A stretch of DNA of 64,000 nucleotides, taken from Sphingomonas sp. Leaf208. GTDB taxonomy: Bacteria > Pseudomonadota > Alphaproteobacteria > Sphingomonadales > Sphingomonadaceae. The position numbers and the translations under genes were made by a program. This document shows positions 46,169 to 56,594 of this stretch, in pieces (position 1 is the first letter of the stretch; every line of letters begins with the position of its first letter). The stretch spans positions 186,001 to 250,000 of the forward strand of contig NZ_LMKH01000023.1 of assembly GCF_001421415.1 (NCBI RefSeq), read 5' to 3'. The notes under the pieces are model-generated. The model was not told the DNA's origin. It made no database searches and saw only the letters and a list, made by a program, of their open reading frames with translations.

Positions 46169-49100
46169 TCAGTCGTGCGACTGCGAATAATAGGATTGCA
46201 GCGGCCGTACTTCAAGGCTGTGCGTCGAAAGCTTGGCGATCGCCTTCGCCGCTTCGAGCGAAGCCGGCGCGGTCGTGAAGTACGGAATGCGTTGTCCCAG
46301 CGCGGAAGCACGGATCGGCTGCGAGTCCTTCAGGCTCTGCCACCCCTCGGTGGTGTTGAAGATCAGCGCGATGTCGCCGTCCTTGATCCGGTCGACGATA
46401 TGCGGCCGACCCTGCGCCACCTTGTTGACCTTCTCGACCGGCAAGCCGGCACGTGCCAGATGATCCGCGGTCCCACCGGTCGCGACGATCGAGAAGCCGG
46501 TGTCGACCAGCGCCTTCACCGCCTCGACGATCATCGCCTTGTCGCCGTCCTTCACGCTGACGAAGACGCTGCCCTTAGTCGGCAGGATCGTTCCCGCGCC
46601 AAGCTGCGCCTTCGCAAACGCGATCGTGAAATCGGGATCGATTCCCATGACTTCGCCGGTCGACTTCATTTCCGGTGACAGCACCGGATCGACGCCGGGG
46701 AACTTGTTGAAGGGGAACACCGCCTCCTTCACCGCATAATAGTCGATATGTCGGTCGATCTTCGGCAGATTGACCAGCTTCTCGCCCGCCATCACGCGCG
46801 CAGCGATCTTGGCGATCGGCGCACCGATCGCCTTGGCGACGAACGGCACGGTGCGCGACGCGCGCGGGTTGACCTCGATGAGGTAGACCAGGCCGTCCTT
46901 CACCGCGAACTGGATGTTCATCAGCCCGACCACCGACAAGGCATGCGCAAGCGCCACCGTCTGCCGCTCGATCTCGGCGATGATCTCCGCCGACAGCGAA
47001 TATGGCGGGATCGAGCACGCAGAATCGCCCGAATGGACGCCCGCCTCCTCGATATGCTGCAACACGCCCGCGACCACCACGTCGGTGCCGTCGCAGATCG
47101 CATCGACATCGACCTCGATCGCATCGCGCAGATACTGGTCGATCAGCACCGGCGAGTCGCCCGACACTTGCACCGCGGTGGCGATGTAATGCTCGAGTTG
47201 CCCGATCGTATCGACGATCTCCATGGCCCGGCCGCCGAGCACATAGGACGGCCGCATCAGCACCGGATAGCCGATCCGCTCCGCCGCCGCGACCGCCTCG
47301 TCCCGGCTCCGCGCCAGGCCATTGGCCGGCTGCAACAGCCCGAGCTTGGTGATCAGTGCCGCGAACCGCTCGCGGTCCTCCGCCAGATCGATCGCGTCGG
47401 GCGTCGTCCCGAGGATCGGAATGCCCGCAGCCTCAAGCGCGCGCGCAAGGTTCAGCGGCGTCTGCCCGCCGAACTGCACGATCACGCCCACCAGTGTCCC
47501 GTTCTGCTGCTCGACATGCAGGATCTCCAGCACGTCCTCGGCGGTCAGCGGCTCGAAATACAGCCGGTCGCTAGTGTCGTAGTCGGTCGACACCGTTTCC
47601 GGGTTGCAGTTGACCATGATCGTCTCATAGCCCGCATCCGCCAGCGCGAAGCACGCATGGCAGCAGCAATAATCGAACTCGATCCCCTGCCCGATCCGGT
47701 TCGGCCCGCCGCCCAGGATCACGATCTTCTTGCGGTCGGTAGGCTCGGACTCGTTCTCGGGCTCGCCGAAGCTCGGCGCCTCGTAGGTCGAGTACATATA
47801 CGGCGTCTTCGCATCGAATTCAGCCGCGCACGTATCGATCCGCTTGAACACCGGCCGCACGCCGAGCTTCAGGCGATGCTGGCGCACCTCCTCCTCGGTC
47901 ACGCCACCGGTCATCGCCTTGACGACTTCGTGAATCAGCCCCGACCCGCGCGCGATCCCGCGGTTCATGCCGCGCAGATTGGCCGACTGCAGCGCCAGCC
48001 ACGCGAGCCGCTTGTCGCTGAACCCCATGCTCTTCAGCCGCCGCATGCCCGGCGCGTCGATCGGCAGGCCGTCCTTCATCACCTCGGCCTCGGCCGCGAT
48101 GATCTCGGCGATCCGCTCCAGGAACCACGGATCGTACTTGGCGATCGCATGCACCTCGGCGACCGTGAATCCCTCGCGCAAAGCCTGCGCCGCCACCAGC
48201 AACCGGTCCGGCGTCGCGACGGCCAGCGCCGCCTCGATTTCCGCACGCGGCGCACCGACCAGATGATCGACCTGGTTGAACCCCGACAGGCCCGTCTCGA
48301 GCCCGCGCAACGCCTTCTGCATCGATTCATGGATATTGCGACCGATCGCCATGACCTCGCCGACCGACTTCATCGCGGTGCCGAGCGTGTTCGACGCGCC
48401 CTTGAACTTCTCGAACGCGAACCGCGGGATCTTCGTCACGACGTAATCGATCGTCGGCTCGAACGCGGCCGGTGTAGCGCCGGTGATATCGTTCTCGATC
48501 TCGTCGAGCGTGTAGCCGACCGCCAGCTTCGCCGCGACCTTCGCGATCGGGAAGCCGGTCGCCTTGGACGCCAGCGCGGACGAGCGCGAAACGCGCGGGT
48601 TCATCTCGATGACGACCAGCCGGCCGTCCTTCGGATTGACCGCGAACTGCACGTTCGAACCACCTGTTTCGACACCGATTTCGCGCAACACCGCGATCGA
48701 TGCGTTGCGCATGATCTGGTATTCCTTGTCGGTTAGCGTCAGCGCCGGCGCGACCGTGATTGAGTCGCCGGTGTGGACGCCCATCGGATCGACGTTCTCG
48801 ATCGAGCAGATGATGATCGCGTTGTCGTTGCGATCGCGCACCACCTCCATCTCGTATTCTTTCCAGCCGAGCAGCGATTCCTCGATCAGCACCTCGGTGG
48901 TCGGCGAAAGATCGAGCCCATTGCGGACGATCGCGATGAACTCCTCGCGGTTGTACGCGATGCCGCCGCCCGAGCCGCCCATCGTGAAGCTCGGCCGGAT
49001 GATCGACGGAAGCCCTGTCTTCTCAAGGCCTTCCAAGGCTTCCTCGACAGTATGTGCAATCGCCGAGCGCGCGCTTTCCAGCCCGATCCGGTCCATCGCA

Positions 49101-49501
49101 TCGCGGAACTTCAGCCGGTCCTCCGCCATGTCGATCGCATCGGCATCCGCCCCGATCATCGTCACGCCGAACTTCTCCAGCGTACCGTCATGGAACAGTG
49201 CGAGCGCGGTATTCAGCGCGGTCTGTCCGCCCATTGTCGGCAGGATCGCGTCAGGGCGCTCCTTCTCGATGATCTTGGCGACGATCGCGGGCGTGATCGG
49301 CTCGACATAGGTCGCGTCGGCCAGCTCGGGATCGGTCATGATCGTGGCGGGGTTCGAATTGACGAGGACGATACGATAGCCCTCCTCCTTCAACGCCTTG
49401 ATCGCCTGCGTGCCCGAATAATCGAACTCGCACGCCTGGCCGATGACGATGGGTCCTGCGCCGATGACGAGGATCGAGGAGATGTCGGTGCGTTTTGGCA
49501 T
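46169..49501 (-). CDS. carB: Carbamoyl-phosphate synthase large subunit
   Basis: A 1110-residue enzyme with two homologous ATP-grasp halves. The first starts [20 protein letters not shown], with [12 protein letters not shown] as its phosphate loop. The second starts [20 protein letters not shown], with [15 protein letters not shown]. The C-terminal MGS-like allosteric domain ([20 protein letters not shown]) binds UMP/ornithine in relatives. It makes carbamoyl phosphate for pyrimidines and arginine with CarA. The start at 49501 overlaps by one base the stop (TAATG) of the small gene inserted between carA and carB. Confidence 0.98.
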   Translation of the reverse strand: MPKRTDISSILVIGAGPIVIGQACEFDYSGTQAIKALKEEGYRIVLVNSNPATIMTDPELADATYVEPITPAIVAKIIEKERPDAILPTMGGQTALNTALALFHDGTLEKFGVTMIGADADAIDMAEDRLKFRDAMDRIGLESARSAIAHTVEEALEGLEKTGLPSIIRPSFTMGGSGGGIAYNREEFIAIVRNGLDLSPTTEVLIEESLLGWKEYEMEVVRDRNDNAIIICSIENVDPMGVHTGDSITVAPALTLTDKEYQIMRNASIAVLREIGVETGGSNVQFAVNPKDGRLVVIEMNPRVSRSSALASKATGFPIAKVAAKLAVGYTLDEIENDITGATPAAFEPTIDYVVTKIPRFAFEKFKGASNTLGTAMKSVGEVMAIGRNIHESMQKALRGLETGLSGFNQVDHLVGAPRAEIEAALAVATPDRLLVAAQALREGFTVAEVHAIAKYDPWFLERIAEIIAAEAEVMKDGLPIDAPGMRRLKSMGFSDKRLAWLALQSANLRGMNRGIARGSGLIHEVVKAMTGGVTEEEVRQHRLKLGVRPVFKRIDTCAAEFDAKTPYMYSTYEAPSFGEPENESEPTDRKKIVILGGGPNRIGQGIEFDYCCCHACFALADAGYETIMVNCNPETVSTDYDTSDRLYFEPLTAEDVLEILHVEQQNGTLVGVIVQFGGQTPLNLARALEAAGIPILGTTPDAIDLAEDRERFAALITKLGLLQPANGLARSRDEAVAAAERIGYPVLMRPSYVLGGRAMEIVDTIGQLEHYIATAVQVSGDSPVLIDQYLRDAIEVDVDAICDGTDVVVAGVLQHIEEAGVHSGDSACSIPPYSLSAEIIAEIERQTVALAHALSVVGLMNIQFAVKDGLVYLIEVNPRASRTVPFVAKAIGAPIAKIAARVMAGEKLVNLPKIDRHIDYYAVKEAVFPFNKFPGVDPVLSPEMKSTGEVMGIDPDFTIAFAKAQLGAGTILPTKGSVFVSVKDGDKAMIVEAVKALVDTGFSIVATGGTADHLARAGLPVEKVNKVAQGRPHIVDRIKDGDIALIFNTTEGWQSLKDSQPIRASALGQRIPYFTTAPASLEAAKAIAKLSTHSLEVRPLQSYYSQSHD

Positions 49502-50091
49502 TATTCTTCTTTCGCCGAGTAGCGCGTGCAAAGCGGCCGCTGATATTTTTTGGAGAATTTGTACTTCAGACAACGGCGACCCCAACCACCGAACTGCTCC
49601 TTCGCTGACGCTTTCATCACTTCTAGCGCTGGCGCAAAGTCGGATCTCGCGATCGCGAACTCACTGACGTAGGAATCTAGTTGCGAGGTATTTAACGAAC
49701 CTCGGCAAATCTCGATAAGGTCGGCGCGGAGCCCTGTGCCGAACTGCATCCATCGCTCGGTTGATGCTGCATTCGACTGATAGGTAAGCAGCGTGCCACC
49801 AGTCAGTCTCCCACAGACCGTGTCGCTAAGGTCCGGCTTGGACAAATCGAATGTTGTAAAAAGATCTTGGCCGTCATCGTTCAGAGAAAACCGAACGCGA
49901 CGATCTGCTGATCGCCATTCGAGCCGTATTTTCTTCGTGACGAGTGGGGCATGCATAATCGGTGTATCGCTAATATCGTCGACTTCAGTGACGACGGCCA
50001 GCTTTCCAACCGGGACCGTCGTTACCGTCAGCTTTGCACTGGCCGGCCCTGCACCTAACAGAAGGCCTATGAACGCCAGCGGCAGTTTCAC
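49501..50091 (-). CDS. Exported hypothetical protein inserted between carA and carB
   Basis: A 196-residue protein with a Sec signal ([19 protein letters not shown]), a beta-rich middle ([20 protein letters not shown]), and three Cys ([20 protein letters not shown]) plus a fourth in PLCTRYS near the end. No family is recognised. The sequence is visibly richer in A/T than its neighbours, which suggests acquisition by transfer. The start overlaps the carA stop (ATGA) and the stop overlaps the carB start (TAATG), so it is translationally coupled to both. A periplasmic protein has no obvious role in carbamoyl-phosphate synthesis. Confidence 0.82.
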   Translation of the reverse strand: MKLPLAFIGLLLGAGPASAKLTVTTVPVGKLAVVTEVDDISDTPIMHAPLVTKKIRLEWRSADRRVRFSLNDDGQDLFTTFDLSKPDLSDTVCGRLTGGTLLTYQSNAASTERWMQFGTGLRADLIEICRGSLNTSQLDSYVSEFAIARSDFAPALEVMKASAKEQFGGWGRRCLKYKFSKKYQRPLCTRYSAKEE

Positions 50092-51386
50092 CGCAGCGAT
50101 CCGACGAACCGCTCGAAGAGGTACAGGCTATCCTGCGGCCCTGGGCTAGCCTCAGGGTGATACTGAACCGAGAACGCCGGCTTGTCGGTAAGTTCCAGCC
50201 CAGCGTTCGATCCATCGAACAGCGACACGTGCGTCTCGCGGACGTTCGCGGGCAGGCTGTCGCGCTCGACCGCGAAGCCGTGGTTCATGCTGGTGATCTC
50301 GACCGCGCCGTCGGACAGGCGCTTGACCGGGTGGTTGGCGCCGCGGTGGCCCTGGAACATCTTGGTCGTGGTCGCGCCGACCGCGAGACCGAGCAACTGG
50401 TGGCCGAGGCAGATGCCGAACAGCGGCTTGCCCGTCTCGAGCAACTGGCGGATCACCGGGACGGCGTATTCGGCGGTCGCGGCGGGGTCGCCGGGGCCGT
50501 TCGACAGGAAGATGCCGTCGGGGGCGAGCGCCATCACGTCGTCGAAGCTGGCGGTGGCGGAGACGACGGAAACCTTGGCGCCTGCCTCAACGAGGTTGCG
50601 GAAGATATTGCGCTTCGAGCCATAATCGATCGCGACGACGTGCGGGCGAGCTTTCTCCCCTTCCGCGGAGCGGGAGGGGTTGGGGGAGGGCCTGGCCTCA
50701 GGCGGGGTCGGCGCTGATTGGCCAGCCCCTCCCCCGACCCCTCCCGCGAGCGGGAAGGGAGCAGAAGCGCCCTCTCCTGCTGGCGAGGTGTCCCCGTAGC
50801 CGAAGCCTAGCTTCCAGACACCGCCGGGCGCATCCTCACCCCAGCCATAATGCATGCTCGTGGACACGTCCTTGGCGAGGTCCATGCCCTCCAGCCCCGG
50901 CCACGCCCGCGCCATCGCCAGCAACGCCGCCACGTCGAACTCGCCGCTAGCCGAATGCGCGATAACCCCATTAGGCGCGCCCGCCACCCGGATCCGCCGC
51001 GTCAGCGCACGCGTGTCGACGCCCGAAAGGCCGATCCGCGCATGCCGCTTCATCCAGCCGTCGAGCCCCTCGACCGCGCGGAAACTCGACGGCTGCGTCA
51101 CGTCCTCGCGGACGATGATGCCGAGCGCATGCGGGTCGTCCGCCTCGACGTCGTCGGGGTTCGCGCCGACATTGCCGATGTGCGGGAAGGTGAAGCAGAT
51201 CATCTGCCCGGCGAAGGACGGGTCGGTCAGCACCTCCTGATAGCCGGTCATCGCGGTGTGGAAGCACACTTCGCCGACCGCACTGCCCTCTGCGCCGAAC
51301 CCGCGACCCCAGATCACGTCGCCATTGGCGAGGACCAGGACACCGGTGGCTCCGGCAGGCATAGCTATAGGCTGGGTGTCGGCCAT
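50088..51386 (-). CDS. carA: Carbamoyl-phosphate synthase small subunit, with repeat-derived internal insert
   Basis: A 432-residue glutaminase subunit, longer than the usual ~380-395. The N-terminal CPSase domain (GVLVLANGDVIWGRGFGAEG, CFHTAMTGYQEVLTDPSFAG) and the class I glutaminase domain (IDYGSKRNIFRNLVEAGA, nucleophile Cys in FGICLGHQLLGLA, His/Glu in YHPEASPGP) are intact. Between them, residues about 206-244 (PFPLAGGVGGGAGQ through PNPSRSAEGEK) are encoded by a full palindromic repeat element. ATG 51386 is preferred over GTG 51398. It supplies ammonia to CarB. Overlaps the next gene by ATGA. Confidence 0.95.
   Translation of the reverse strand: MADTQPIAMPAGATGVLVLANGDVIWGRGFGAEGSAVGEVCFHTAMTGYQEVLTDPSFAGQMICFTFPHIGNVGANPDDVEADDPHALGIIVREDVTQPSSFRAVEGLDGWMKRHARIGLSGVDTRALTRRIRVAGAPNGVIAHSASGEFDVAALLAMARAWPGLEGMDLAKDVSTSMHYGWGEDAPGGVWKLGFGYGDTSPAGEGASAPFPLAGGVGGGAGQSAPTPPEARPSPNPSRSAEGEKARPHVVAIDYGSKRNIFRNLVEAGAKVSVVSATASFDDVMALAPDGIFLSNGPGDPAATAEYAVPVIRQLLETGKPLFGICLGHQLLGLAVGATTTKMFQGHRGANHPVKRLSDGAVEITSMNHGFAVERDSLPANVRETHVSLFDGSNAGLELTDKPAFSVQYHPEASPGPQDSLYLFERFVGSLR
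50655..50764. repeat. ~110-bp palindromic element inside carA
   Basis: CTCCCCTTCCGCGGAGCGGG then AGGGGTTGGGGGAGGGCC, a loop, then GGCCAGCCCCTCCCCCGACC and CCTCCCGCGAGCGGGAAGGG. The two arms are near-perfect inverted copies. The same unit occurs at 51995-52035 (one arm) and 52389-52497 (two arms). It keeps the carA frame open. Confidence 0.85.
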
Positions 51387-51526
51387 CAGGCTGGGCACTC
51401 TCTTTACGTTGACGATGTCGCTAAGTGGTGTCCGCTAAGGCCGGCGTGCCGCAGCGTCAATCTGTTAAACGGACGGCGGACGCGCTATCCCGTCGGGCTA
51501 TCCCGAACCGCCTGAAAGACCAGTAC

Positions 51527-51994
51527 ATGATTCGCGACGACATCAAGGCTGCGCAGCTGACCGCCATGAAGGCCGGCGACAAGACGAGCCGCAACGCTAT
51601 CTCGTTGATCCAGGCCGCGATCAAGAACCGCGACATCGAGGCGCGTGCCCCTCAGTCCAGAGACGGCAAGGCCCCCGAGAGCGACGACGCGCTGGTGGTC
51701 GAAGTCCTTCAGAAGATGGTCAAGCAGCGTCGCGAGTCGATCGAGATGTTCTCGAAGGGTGGCCGCCAGGAACTCGCCGATGCGGAGACGGCGGAAGTCG
51801 CGGTGATCGAACGCTTCCTGCCGCAGCAGATGAGCGAGGCGGAAACATCGGCGGCGATCGAGGCGATCAAGGCAGAGCTCGGCGCGACCGGCATGAAGGA
51901 CATGGGCCGCGTGATGGCCGAACTGAAGGCACGCCACGCCAGCGAGCTGGACATGAGCAAGGCGAGCGGCCTGGTAAAGGCAGCGCTGAGCTAA
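51527..51994 (+). CDS. GatB/YqeY domain protein
   Basis: A 155-residue protein of the YqeY family. It is helical, beginning MIRDDIKAAQLTAMKAGDKT, with ISLIQAAIKNRDIEAR, VVEVLQKMVKQRRESIEMFS, EVAVIERFLPQQMSEAE and the closing GRVMAELKARHASELDMSKA. The domain is the tRNA-binding tail module of GatB, but its role as a free protein is not established. It is divergent from carA and upstream of dnaG-rpoD, where rpsU or yqeY-like genes are commonly found. A single palindromic arm starts right after its stop. Confidence 0.92.
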   Translation: MIRDDIKAAQLTAMKAGDKTSRNAISLIQAAIKNRDIEARAPQSRDGKAPESDDALVVEVLQKMVKQRRESIEMFSKGGRQELADAETAEVAVIERFLPQQMSEAETSAAIEAIKAELGATGMKDMGRVMAELKARHASELDMSKASGLVKAALS

Positions 51995-52035
51995 CTGCTC
52001 CCCTCCCGCCTGCGGGAGGGGTCGGGGGAGGGCAG
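51995..52035. repeat. Single arm of the carA-type palindromic element
   Basis: CTGCTCCCCTCCCGCCTGCG then GGAGGGGTCGGGGGAGGGCAG, one base after the yqeY stop and 22 bases before the DUF559 start. Matches one arm of the elements at 50655 and 52389. Confidence 0.8.
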
Positions 52036-52056
52036 CGCAACAACGGAGACGGAGCA

Positions 52057-52542
52057 TTGGAACAACGCACCCGCATCCGAGACCTCCGCGCCCACCCCAC
52101 GCGTGCCGAAAGCGCGTTGTGGCAACACCTTGCCGCGCGCCGGATTTCGGGCGTGAGGTTCAACCGTCAGGTACCGATCGGCCCGTTCATCTGCGATTTC
52201 GTTTCCCGCGCTACGAAGCTCGTCGTCGAGGTCGATGGCGGGCAGCACGACTGGCAATCCGACGACGACGCCCGGCGAACGCGCTTCACCGAACAACAAG
52301 GCTACCGAGTGATCCGGTTCTGGAACAACGACGTGTTGGAGCGGATAGAGGGCGTGGTGGCCGAGATCGGGCGCGTGCTTGCGGAACGCCCCTCCCCTAA
52401 CCCCTCCCGCAAGCGGAAGGGGGACTCGGTTGCGTCCGGTGATAGCCCTGCCCCCCTTCTGCTCCCCTCCCGCCTGCGGGAGGGGTCGGGGGAGGGCTTA
52501 GCCGCAAACACCCCCCCCACCAAAGTCACCCCATGGCCCTAA
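52057..52542 (+). CDS. DUF559 (Vsr/restriction-endonuclease-like fold) protein with repeat-encoded tail
   Basis: A 161-residue protein from a TTG start with GGAG 8 bases upstream. Residues 1-~112 form a DUF559 domain: TRIRDLRAHPTRAESALWQH, FNRQVPIGPFICDFV, the nuclease-like LVVEVDGGQHD and RVIRFWNNDVLERIEGVV. The Asp (FICDF), Glu-Val-Asp and His pattern is that of PD-(D/E)xK/Vsr folds. The tail (~112-161) is the translation of the palindromic element 52389-52497 (RPSPNPSRKRKG ... LLLPSRLREGSGEG). It overlaps the dnaG start by 10 bases. The substrate is unknown. Confidence 0.85.
   Translation: MEQRTRIRDLRAHPTRAESALWQHLAARRISGVRFNRQVPIGPFICDFVSRATKLVVEVDGGQHDWQSDDDARRTRFTEQQGYRVIRFWNNDVLERIEGVVAEIGRVLAERPSPNPSRKRKGDSVASGDSPAPLLLPSRLREGSGEGLAANTPPTKVTPWP
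52389..52497. repeat. ~109-bp two-arm palindromic element at the 3' end of the DUF559 gene
   Basis: CCCCTCCCCTAACCCCTCCC then GCAAGCGGAAGGGG, a loop, then CTGCTCCCCTCCCGCCTGCG and GGAGGGGTCGGGGGAGGG. It has the arms in the opposite order to the element in carA, and the same size within one or two bases. Confidence 0.85.
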
Positions 52543-54395
52543 CCCCACAATTCCTCGACGAGCTCCGCGCCCGCACCTCGCTCTCGGCGCTCGTCGGCAA
52601 GACCACCAAGCTCACCAAGGCCGGACGCGAGCACAAGGGCTGCTGCCCATTCCACAACGAGAAAACCCCCTCCTTCTACGTCAACGACGACAAGGGCTTC
52701 TACCACTGCTTCGGCTGCTCCGCGCACGGCGACGCGATCAAGTGGATGACGGACCAGCGCGGCCTCCCCTTCATGGACGCCGTCAAGGAACTCGCGCAGG
52801 TCGCCGGGATGGACATGCCCGCGATGGACCGCCAGTCCGCCGCGAAGGCCGAACGCGCCAAGGGCCTGCACGAGGTCATGTCCGACGCCGCCGACTGGTT
52901 CGTCGAACAACTCAACGGCCTCCCCGGCACCGACGCGCGTGCACTCCTCGACCGCCGCGGGATCAGGCCCGAGACGGCGCGCGCGTTCGGCATGGGGTTC
53001 GCCCCCGACAGCCGCGGCAAGCTCAAGACCGCGCTGAAGGACTATGGCGACCCGATGCTGGTCGAGTCCGGCATGCTCATCAATGTCGAGGGCAAGGATC
53101 CGTACGACCGGTTCCGCGGCCGCCTGATGATCCCGATCCGCGACCCGCGCGGGCGGACGATCGCGTTCGGCGGGCGCGTGCTCGACGGCGGCGAACCGAA
53201 ATACCTCAACTCCCCCGACACGCCGCTCTTCGACAAGGGCCGCACGCTCTACAACCTCGACAAGGCCGCCCCCGCCTCGCGCAAATCCGGCCGCGTACTG
53301 GTGGTCGAGGGATATATGGACGTCATCGCGCTCGCGCAGGCAGGCTTCGGCGAAGCGGTCGCGCCGCTCGGCACGGCATTGACCGAAGCGCAGCTCGAAC
53401 GGCTGTGGCGGATGGTCGATGTCCCCCTGCTCTGCTTCGACGGCGACGGCGCCGGCCAGAAGGCATCGCTCAGGGCCGCCCACCGCGCACTCCCGCTACT
53501 GGCCCCCGGCCGCAGCCTCGCCTTCGTCACGCTCCCGCAAGGCCAGGACCCCGACGACCTCGTCCGCGCCGGCGGCCCCGGCGCGTTCGAGGCGTTGCTG
53601 AAAACCCCCGAACAGCTCGTCGACCGGCTCTGGGCATCCGAAGTCGCCGCCGAGGCGCTCGACACCCCCGAACAGCGCGCCGGCCTCAAGCGCCGCCTCC
53701 ACGAACTCGCGGAGGGCATCGCCGACCCGTCGGTGAAGCAGCAGTATCACGCCGAGTTCAAGAACCGCTTCTACGAGCATTTCAAACCGGTGCGCGCGCC
53801 CTTCGTGCCCCGCGGCGAGCGTCCCAAGGGCGGCTGGAAGCCCCCCGCCGCGCCCGTCACCGAAGACGCGAAGGCCTTCCTAGCCACCGGCATCGACCGC
53901 GTCTTGGCCAAGGCGGTCCTCGCCGGCCTGATCCGCCACCCGGTCGAGATCGCGCGCCACATGGAGGTGCTCGGCTCCCTCCAAATGATCGACGGCGCGC
54001 TCGGGCGATTGTTCGAAGCGGTCGTAGATGTTGCACTTGAGGACCAGAAGCTTGATAGCGGGCGCTTGCTCACCATATTGGCGAGGTCCGGTTTCAATTC
54101 AGTCGCGAGTGACCTGTTGAGAGCCGATACGATGCCCTATTCGTTCACGCAGACCACGGCCGATCCAGCCCGCGTCCGTGCCGACCTCGACGAGGCGATC
54201 GCGATCATGGTCGCCCGCCCTGAGGTAGACGCGGCACTCAAGCAGGCGACCGCGGCGATGCAGACGCACTTCACCGAAGATGCGTTCGAACGACAAGTGG
54301 CTATGGTAAGAGAGAAACAGGCGTTGGAAGTCCGACTTGCAAATCTTGTACAGTCGAACGAAGACGCCCGAGCGTTGGGTACCGAGGGCGATTGA
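52533..54395 (+). CDS. dnaG: DNA primase
   Basis: A 620-residue primase. The CHC2 zinc-binding domain has ligands Cys38, His41, Cys59 and Cys62 ([28 protein letters not shown]). The catalytic core has [20 protein letters not shown], then the TOPRIM motif [11 protein letters not shown] and the acidic [15 protein letters not shown]-terminal DnaB-interacting domain follows. It lays RNA primers at the replication fork. It overlaps the DUF559 stop at its start and the rpoD start at its stop (TGATG), the classical macromolecular-synthesis operon order. Confidence 0.98.
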   Translation: MALTPQFLDELRARTSLSALVGKTTKLTKAGREHKGCCPFHNEKTPSFYVNDDKGFYHCFGCSAHGDAIKWMTDQRGLPFMDAVKELAQVAGMDMPAMDRQSAAKAERAKGLHEVMSDAADWFVEQLNGLPGTDARALLDRRGIRPETARAFGMGFAPDSRGKLKTALKDYGDPMLVESGMLINVEGKDPYDRFRGRLMIPIRDPRGRTIAFGGRVLDGGEPKYLNSPDTPLFDKGRTLYNLDKAAPASRKSGRVLVVEGYMDVIALAQAGFGEAVAPLGTALTEAQLERLWRMVDVPLLCFDGDGAGQKASLRAAHRALPLLAPGRSLAFVTLPQGQDPDDLVRAGGPGAFEALLKTPEQLVDRLWASEVAAEALDTPEQRAGLKRRLHELAEGIADPSVKQQYHAEFKNRFYEHFKPVRAPFVPRGERPKGGWKPPAAPVTEDAKAFLATGIDRVLAKAVLAGLIRHPVEIARHMEVLGSLQMIDGALGRLFEAVVDVALEDQKLDSGRLLTILARSGFNSVASDLLRADTMPYSFTQTTADPARVRADLDEAIAIMVARPEVDAALKQATAAMQTHFTEDAFERQVAMVREKQALEVRLANLVQSNEDARALGTEGD

Positions 54396-56422
54396 TGGCT
54401 AAGGCGAACATGGCGGAACCCGCCGAGACGAACGAAACCGGCGATGCGCCGCTGATCGACATGAACGATGCGTCGATCAAGAAGGTCATCGCGCGCGCCA
54501 AGAAGCGCGGCTACATCACCTATGAGCAGCTCAACGAAGCACTGCCGCAGGGCGAGATGTCGTCCGACCAGATCGAGGACATCAGCGCCGCGCTGAGCGA
54601 GATGGGCATCAACATCGTCGAGAACGACGAAGCCGGCGAGGACGGCGAGACCGAGCCCGCCAAGGACGACGAGGACGAGCCGGAGGCCGCCGACGCGGAT
54701 GCCGACACAGGCCCCGCGATCGAGAAGAAGAAAGAGACGATCGATCGCACCGACGATCCGGTCCGCATGTACCTGCGCGAGATGGGCGCGGTCGAGCTGC
54801 TCAGCCGCGAGGGCGAGATCGCGATCGCCAAGCGCATCGAGGCGGGTCGCGACACGATGATCCTCGGTCTCTGCGAATCGCCGATCACCTTCAACGCGAT
54901 CATCGACTGGTCGACCGCGCTGAACGAGGGCACGATGCAGCTGCGCGAGATCATGGATCTCGACGCGATGCTGTCGAAGGACCCAGCGCCCGAAGCGATG
55001 GCCGAGGACGGCGAAGCCGACGACGGCGAGATCAGCGAGAAGAACGCCGGCCCCTCGTTCAAGGAAGAGGCCGAGCCCGAAGAGCCGTCCGCCGACGAGG
55101 ACGAGGACGGCGAGCGTCGCGCCCCGCGCGCATCGGACGACGAGGAGGAGGACAACACCCTCAGCCTCGCGCAGATGGAGGAACAGCTCAAGCCGATCGC
55201 GCTCGAGCGGTTCGCCAGCATCACCGCGCTCTACAAGAAGTTCAGCAAGATCCAGCAGTCGCGCGTCGACGCGATGGGCATCGGCGGCGATTTCTCCGCG
55301 GCCGACGAGCGCAAATACCAGAAGCTGCGCGAGGAACTCACGGCGGAAGTCGAGAGCGTCCAGTTCCACAACGCCAAGATCGAATATCTGGTCGATCAGC
55401 TCTATGCCTATAACCGTCGCCTGACCGCGCTGGGCGGCCAGATGCTGCGCCTCGCCGAGCGCCACAAGGTGCCGCGCAAGGACTTCCTCGATCGCTATAT
55501 CGGTCACGAGATCGACGAGAACTGGCTGACGACGGTCAACAAGGTCGACAAGAAGTGGACCGCGTTCGTCGCCAACGAGGGCGAGGCGGTCGAGCGCATC
55601 CGCGCCGAGATCGCCGACATCACGCAGCAGACCGGCATGGCGCTCACCGAGTTCCGGCGGATCGTCAACATGGTCCAGAAGGGCGAGCGCGAGGCGCGGA
55701 TCGCCAAGAAGGAGATGGTCGAGGCGAACCTGCGGCTGGTGATCTCGATCGCCAAGAAATACACGAACCGCGGCCTGCAGTTCCTGGATCTCATCCAGGA
55801 GGGCAATATCGGCCTGATGAAGGCGGTCGACAAGTTCGAGTATCGCCGCGGCTACAAGTTCAGCACCTATGCGACGTGGTGGATCCGCCAAGCGATCACC
55901 CGCTCGATCGCGGACCAGGCGCGGACGATCCGTATTCCTGTCCATATGATCGAGACGATCAACAAGCTGGTCCGCACCAGCCGCCAGTTCCTCCACGAGC
56001 AGGGCCGCGAACCCACCCCGGAGGAGATGGCCGAGCGCCTCTCCATGCCGCTCGAGAAGGTGCGCAAGGTGATGAAGATCGCCAAGGAGCCGATCAGCCT
56101 CGAAACGCCGATCGGCGACGAGGAGGATTCGCATCTCGGCGACTTCATCGAGGACAAGAACGCGATCATCCCCGTGGACGCCGCGATCCAGGCGAACCTC
56201 AAGGAGACGGTGACGCGGGTGCTGGCGTCGCTCACCCCGCGCGAAGAACGCGTGCTGCGCATGCGCTTCGGCATCGGCATGAACACCGACCACACGCTCG
56301 AGGAAGTCGGCCAGCAGTTCTCGGTCACGCGCGAGCGCATCCGCCAGATCGAGGCGAAGGCGCTGCGGAAGCTGAAGCATCCGTCGCGTAGCCGGAAAAT
56401 GCGGAGCTTCCTCGACCAGTAA
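54395..56422 (+). CDS. rpoD: RNA polymerase primary sigma factor
   Basis: A 675-residue sigma-70. Region 1.1 opens with [20 protein letters not shown] long acidic non-conserved insert is followed by region 1.2 ([20 protein letters not shown]). Region 2 has [20 protein letters not shown], the -10 recognition [20 protein letters not shown] and the HMIETINKL boundary. Region 3 and region 4 ([20 protein letters not shown]) complete it. Start ATG 54395 has GAGGG 6 bases upstream; the in-frame TTG just before it is rejected. It is coupled to dnaG by one base and followed by a strong terminator. Confidence 0.98.
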   Translation: MAKANMAEPAETNETGDAPLIDMNDASIKKVIARAKKRGYITYEQLNEALPQGEMSSDQIEDISAALSEMGINIVENDEAGEDGETEPAKDDEDEPEAADADADTGPAIEKKKETIDRTDDPVRMYLREMGAVELLSREGEIAIAKRIEAGRDTMILGLCESPITFNAIIDWSTALNEGTMQLREIMDLDAMLSKDPAPEAMAEDGEADDGEISEKNAGPSFKEEAEPEEPSADEDEDGERRAPRASDDEEEDNTLSLAQMEEQLKPIALERFASITALYKKFSKIQQSRVDAMGIGGDFSAADERKYQKLREELTAEVESVQFHNAKIEYLVDQLYAYNRRLTALGGQMLRLAERHKVPRKDFLDRYIGHEIDENWLTTVNKVDKKWTAFVANEGEAVERIRAEIADITQQTGMALTEFRRIVNMVQKGEREARIAKKEMVEANLRLVISIAKKYTNRGLQFLDLIQEGNIGLMKAVDKFEYRRGYKFSTYATWWIRQAITRSIADQARTIRIPVHMIETINKLVRTSRQFLHEQGREPTPEEMAERLSMPLEKVRKVMKIAKEPISLETPIGDEEDSHLGDFIEDKNAIIPVDAAIQANLKETVTRVLASLTPREERVLRMRFGIGMNTDHTLEEVGQQFSVTRERIRQIEAKALRKLKHPSRSRKMRSFLDQ

Positions 56423-56445
56423 GGGTTTGAGATTGCTAGGCGAAT

Positions 56446-56480
56446 AAAAGGGCCGCGGTGGAAACACCGCGGCCCTTTTT
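56446..56480 (+). terminator. Strong intrinsic terminator after rpoD
   Basis: AAAAGGGCCGCGGTG (56446-56460), loop GAAA, then CACCGCGGCCCTTTTT (56465-56480). It has 15 paired bases with A- and T-runs on both sides, so it could also stop transcription from the opposite strand. Confidence 0.95.
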
Positions 56481-56594
56481 CATTATCCTTACGTTCGACG
56501 CCTTAAACCCGGCTCGATTCCGATACCGGTTGGAACGGCTGTAAAACGTATTTTGACCTGTATCTGGATCACGCGCCCGCGGTCACCATGGTCA

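Noticed and set aside
46748..48736. Long open frame on the plus strand opposite carB
   Set aside because: Antisense to a clear carB. GC-rich genes with high GC at third positions give long open antisense frames; the product is Arg/His/Asp-rich with no recognisable domain.
50650..50770. Possibility that carA is a pseudogene because of the repeat
   Set aside because: The frame stays open across the element and both domains keep their motifs, including the catalytic Cys and His/Glu.
54137..56467. Long open frame on the minus strand opposite rpoD
   Set aside because: Shadow of rpoD; Leu/Asp/Arg-rich translation with no domain and no independent signals.
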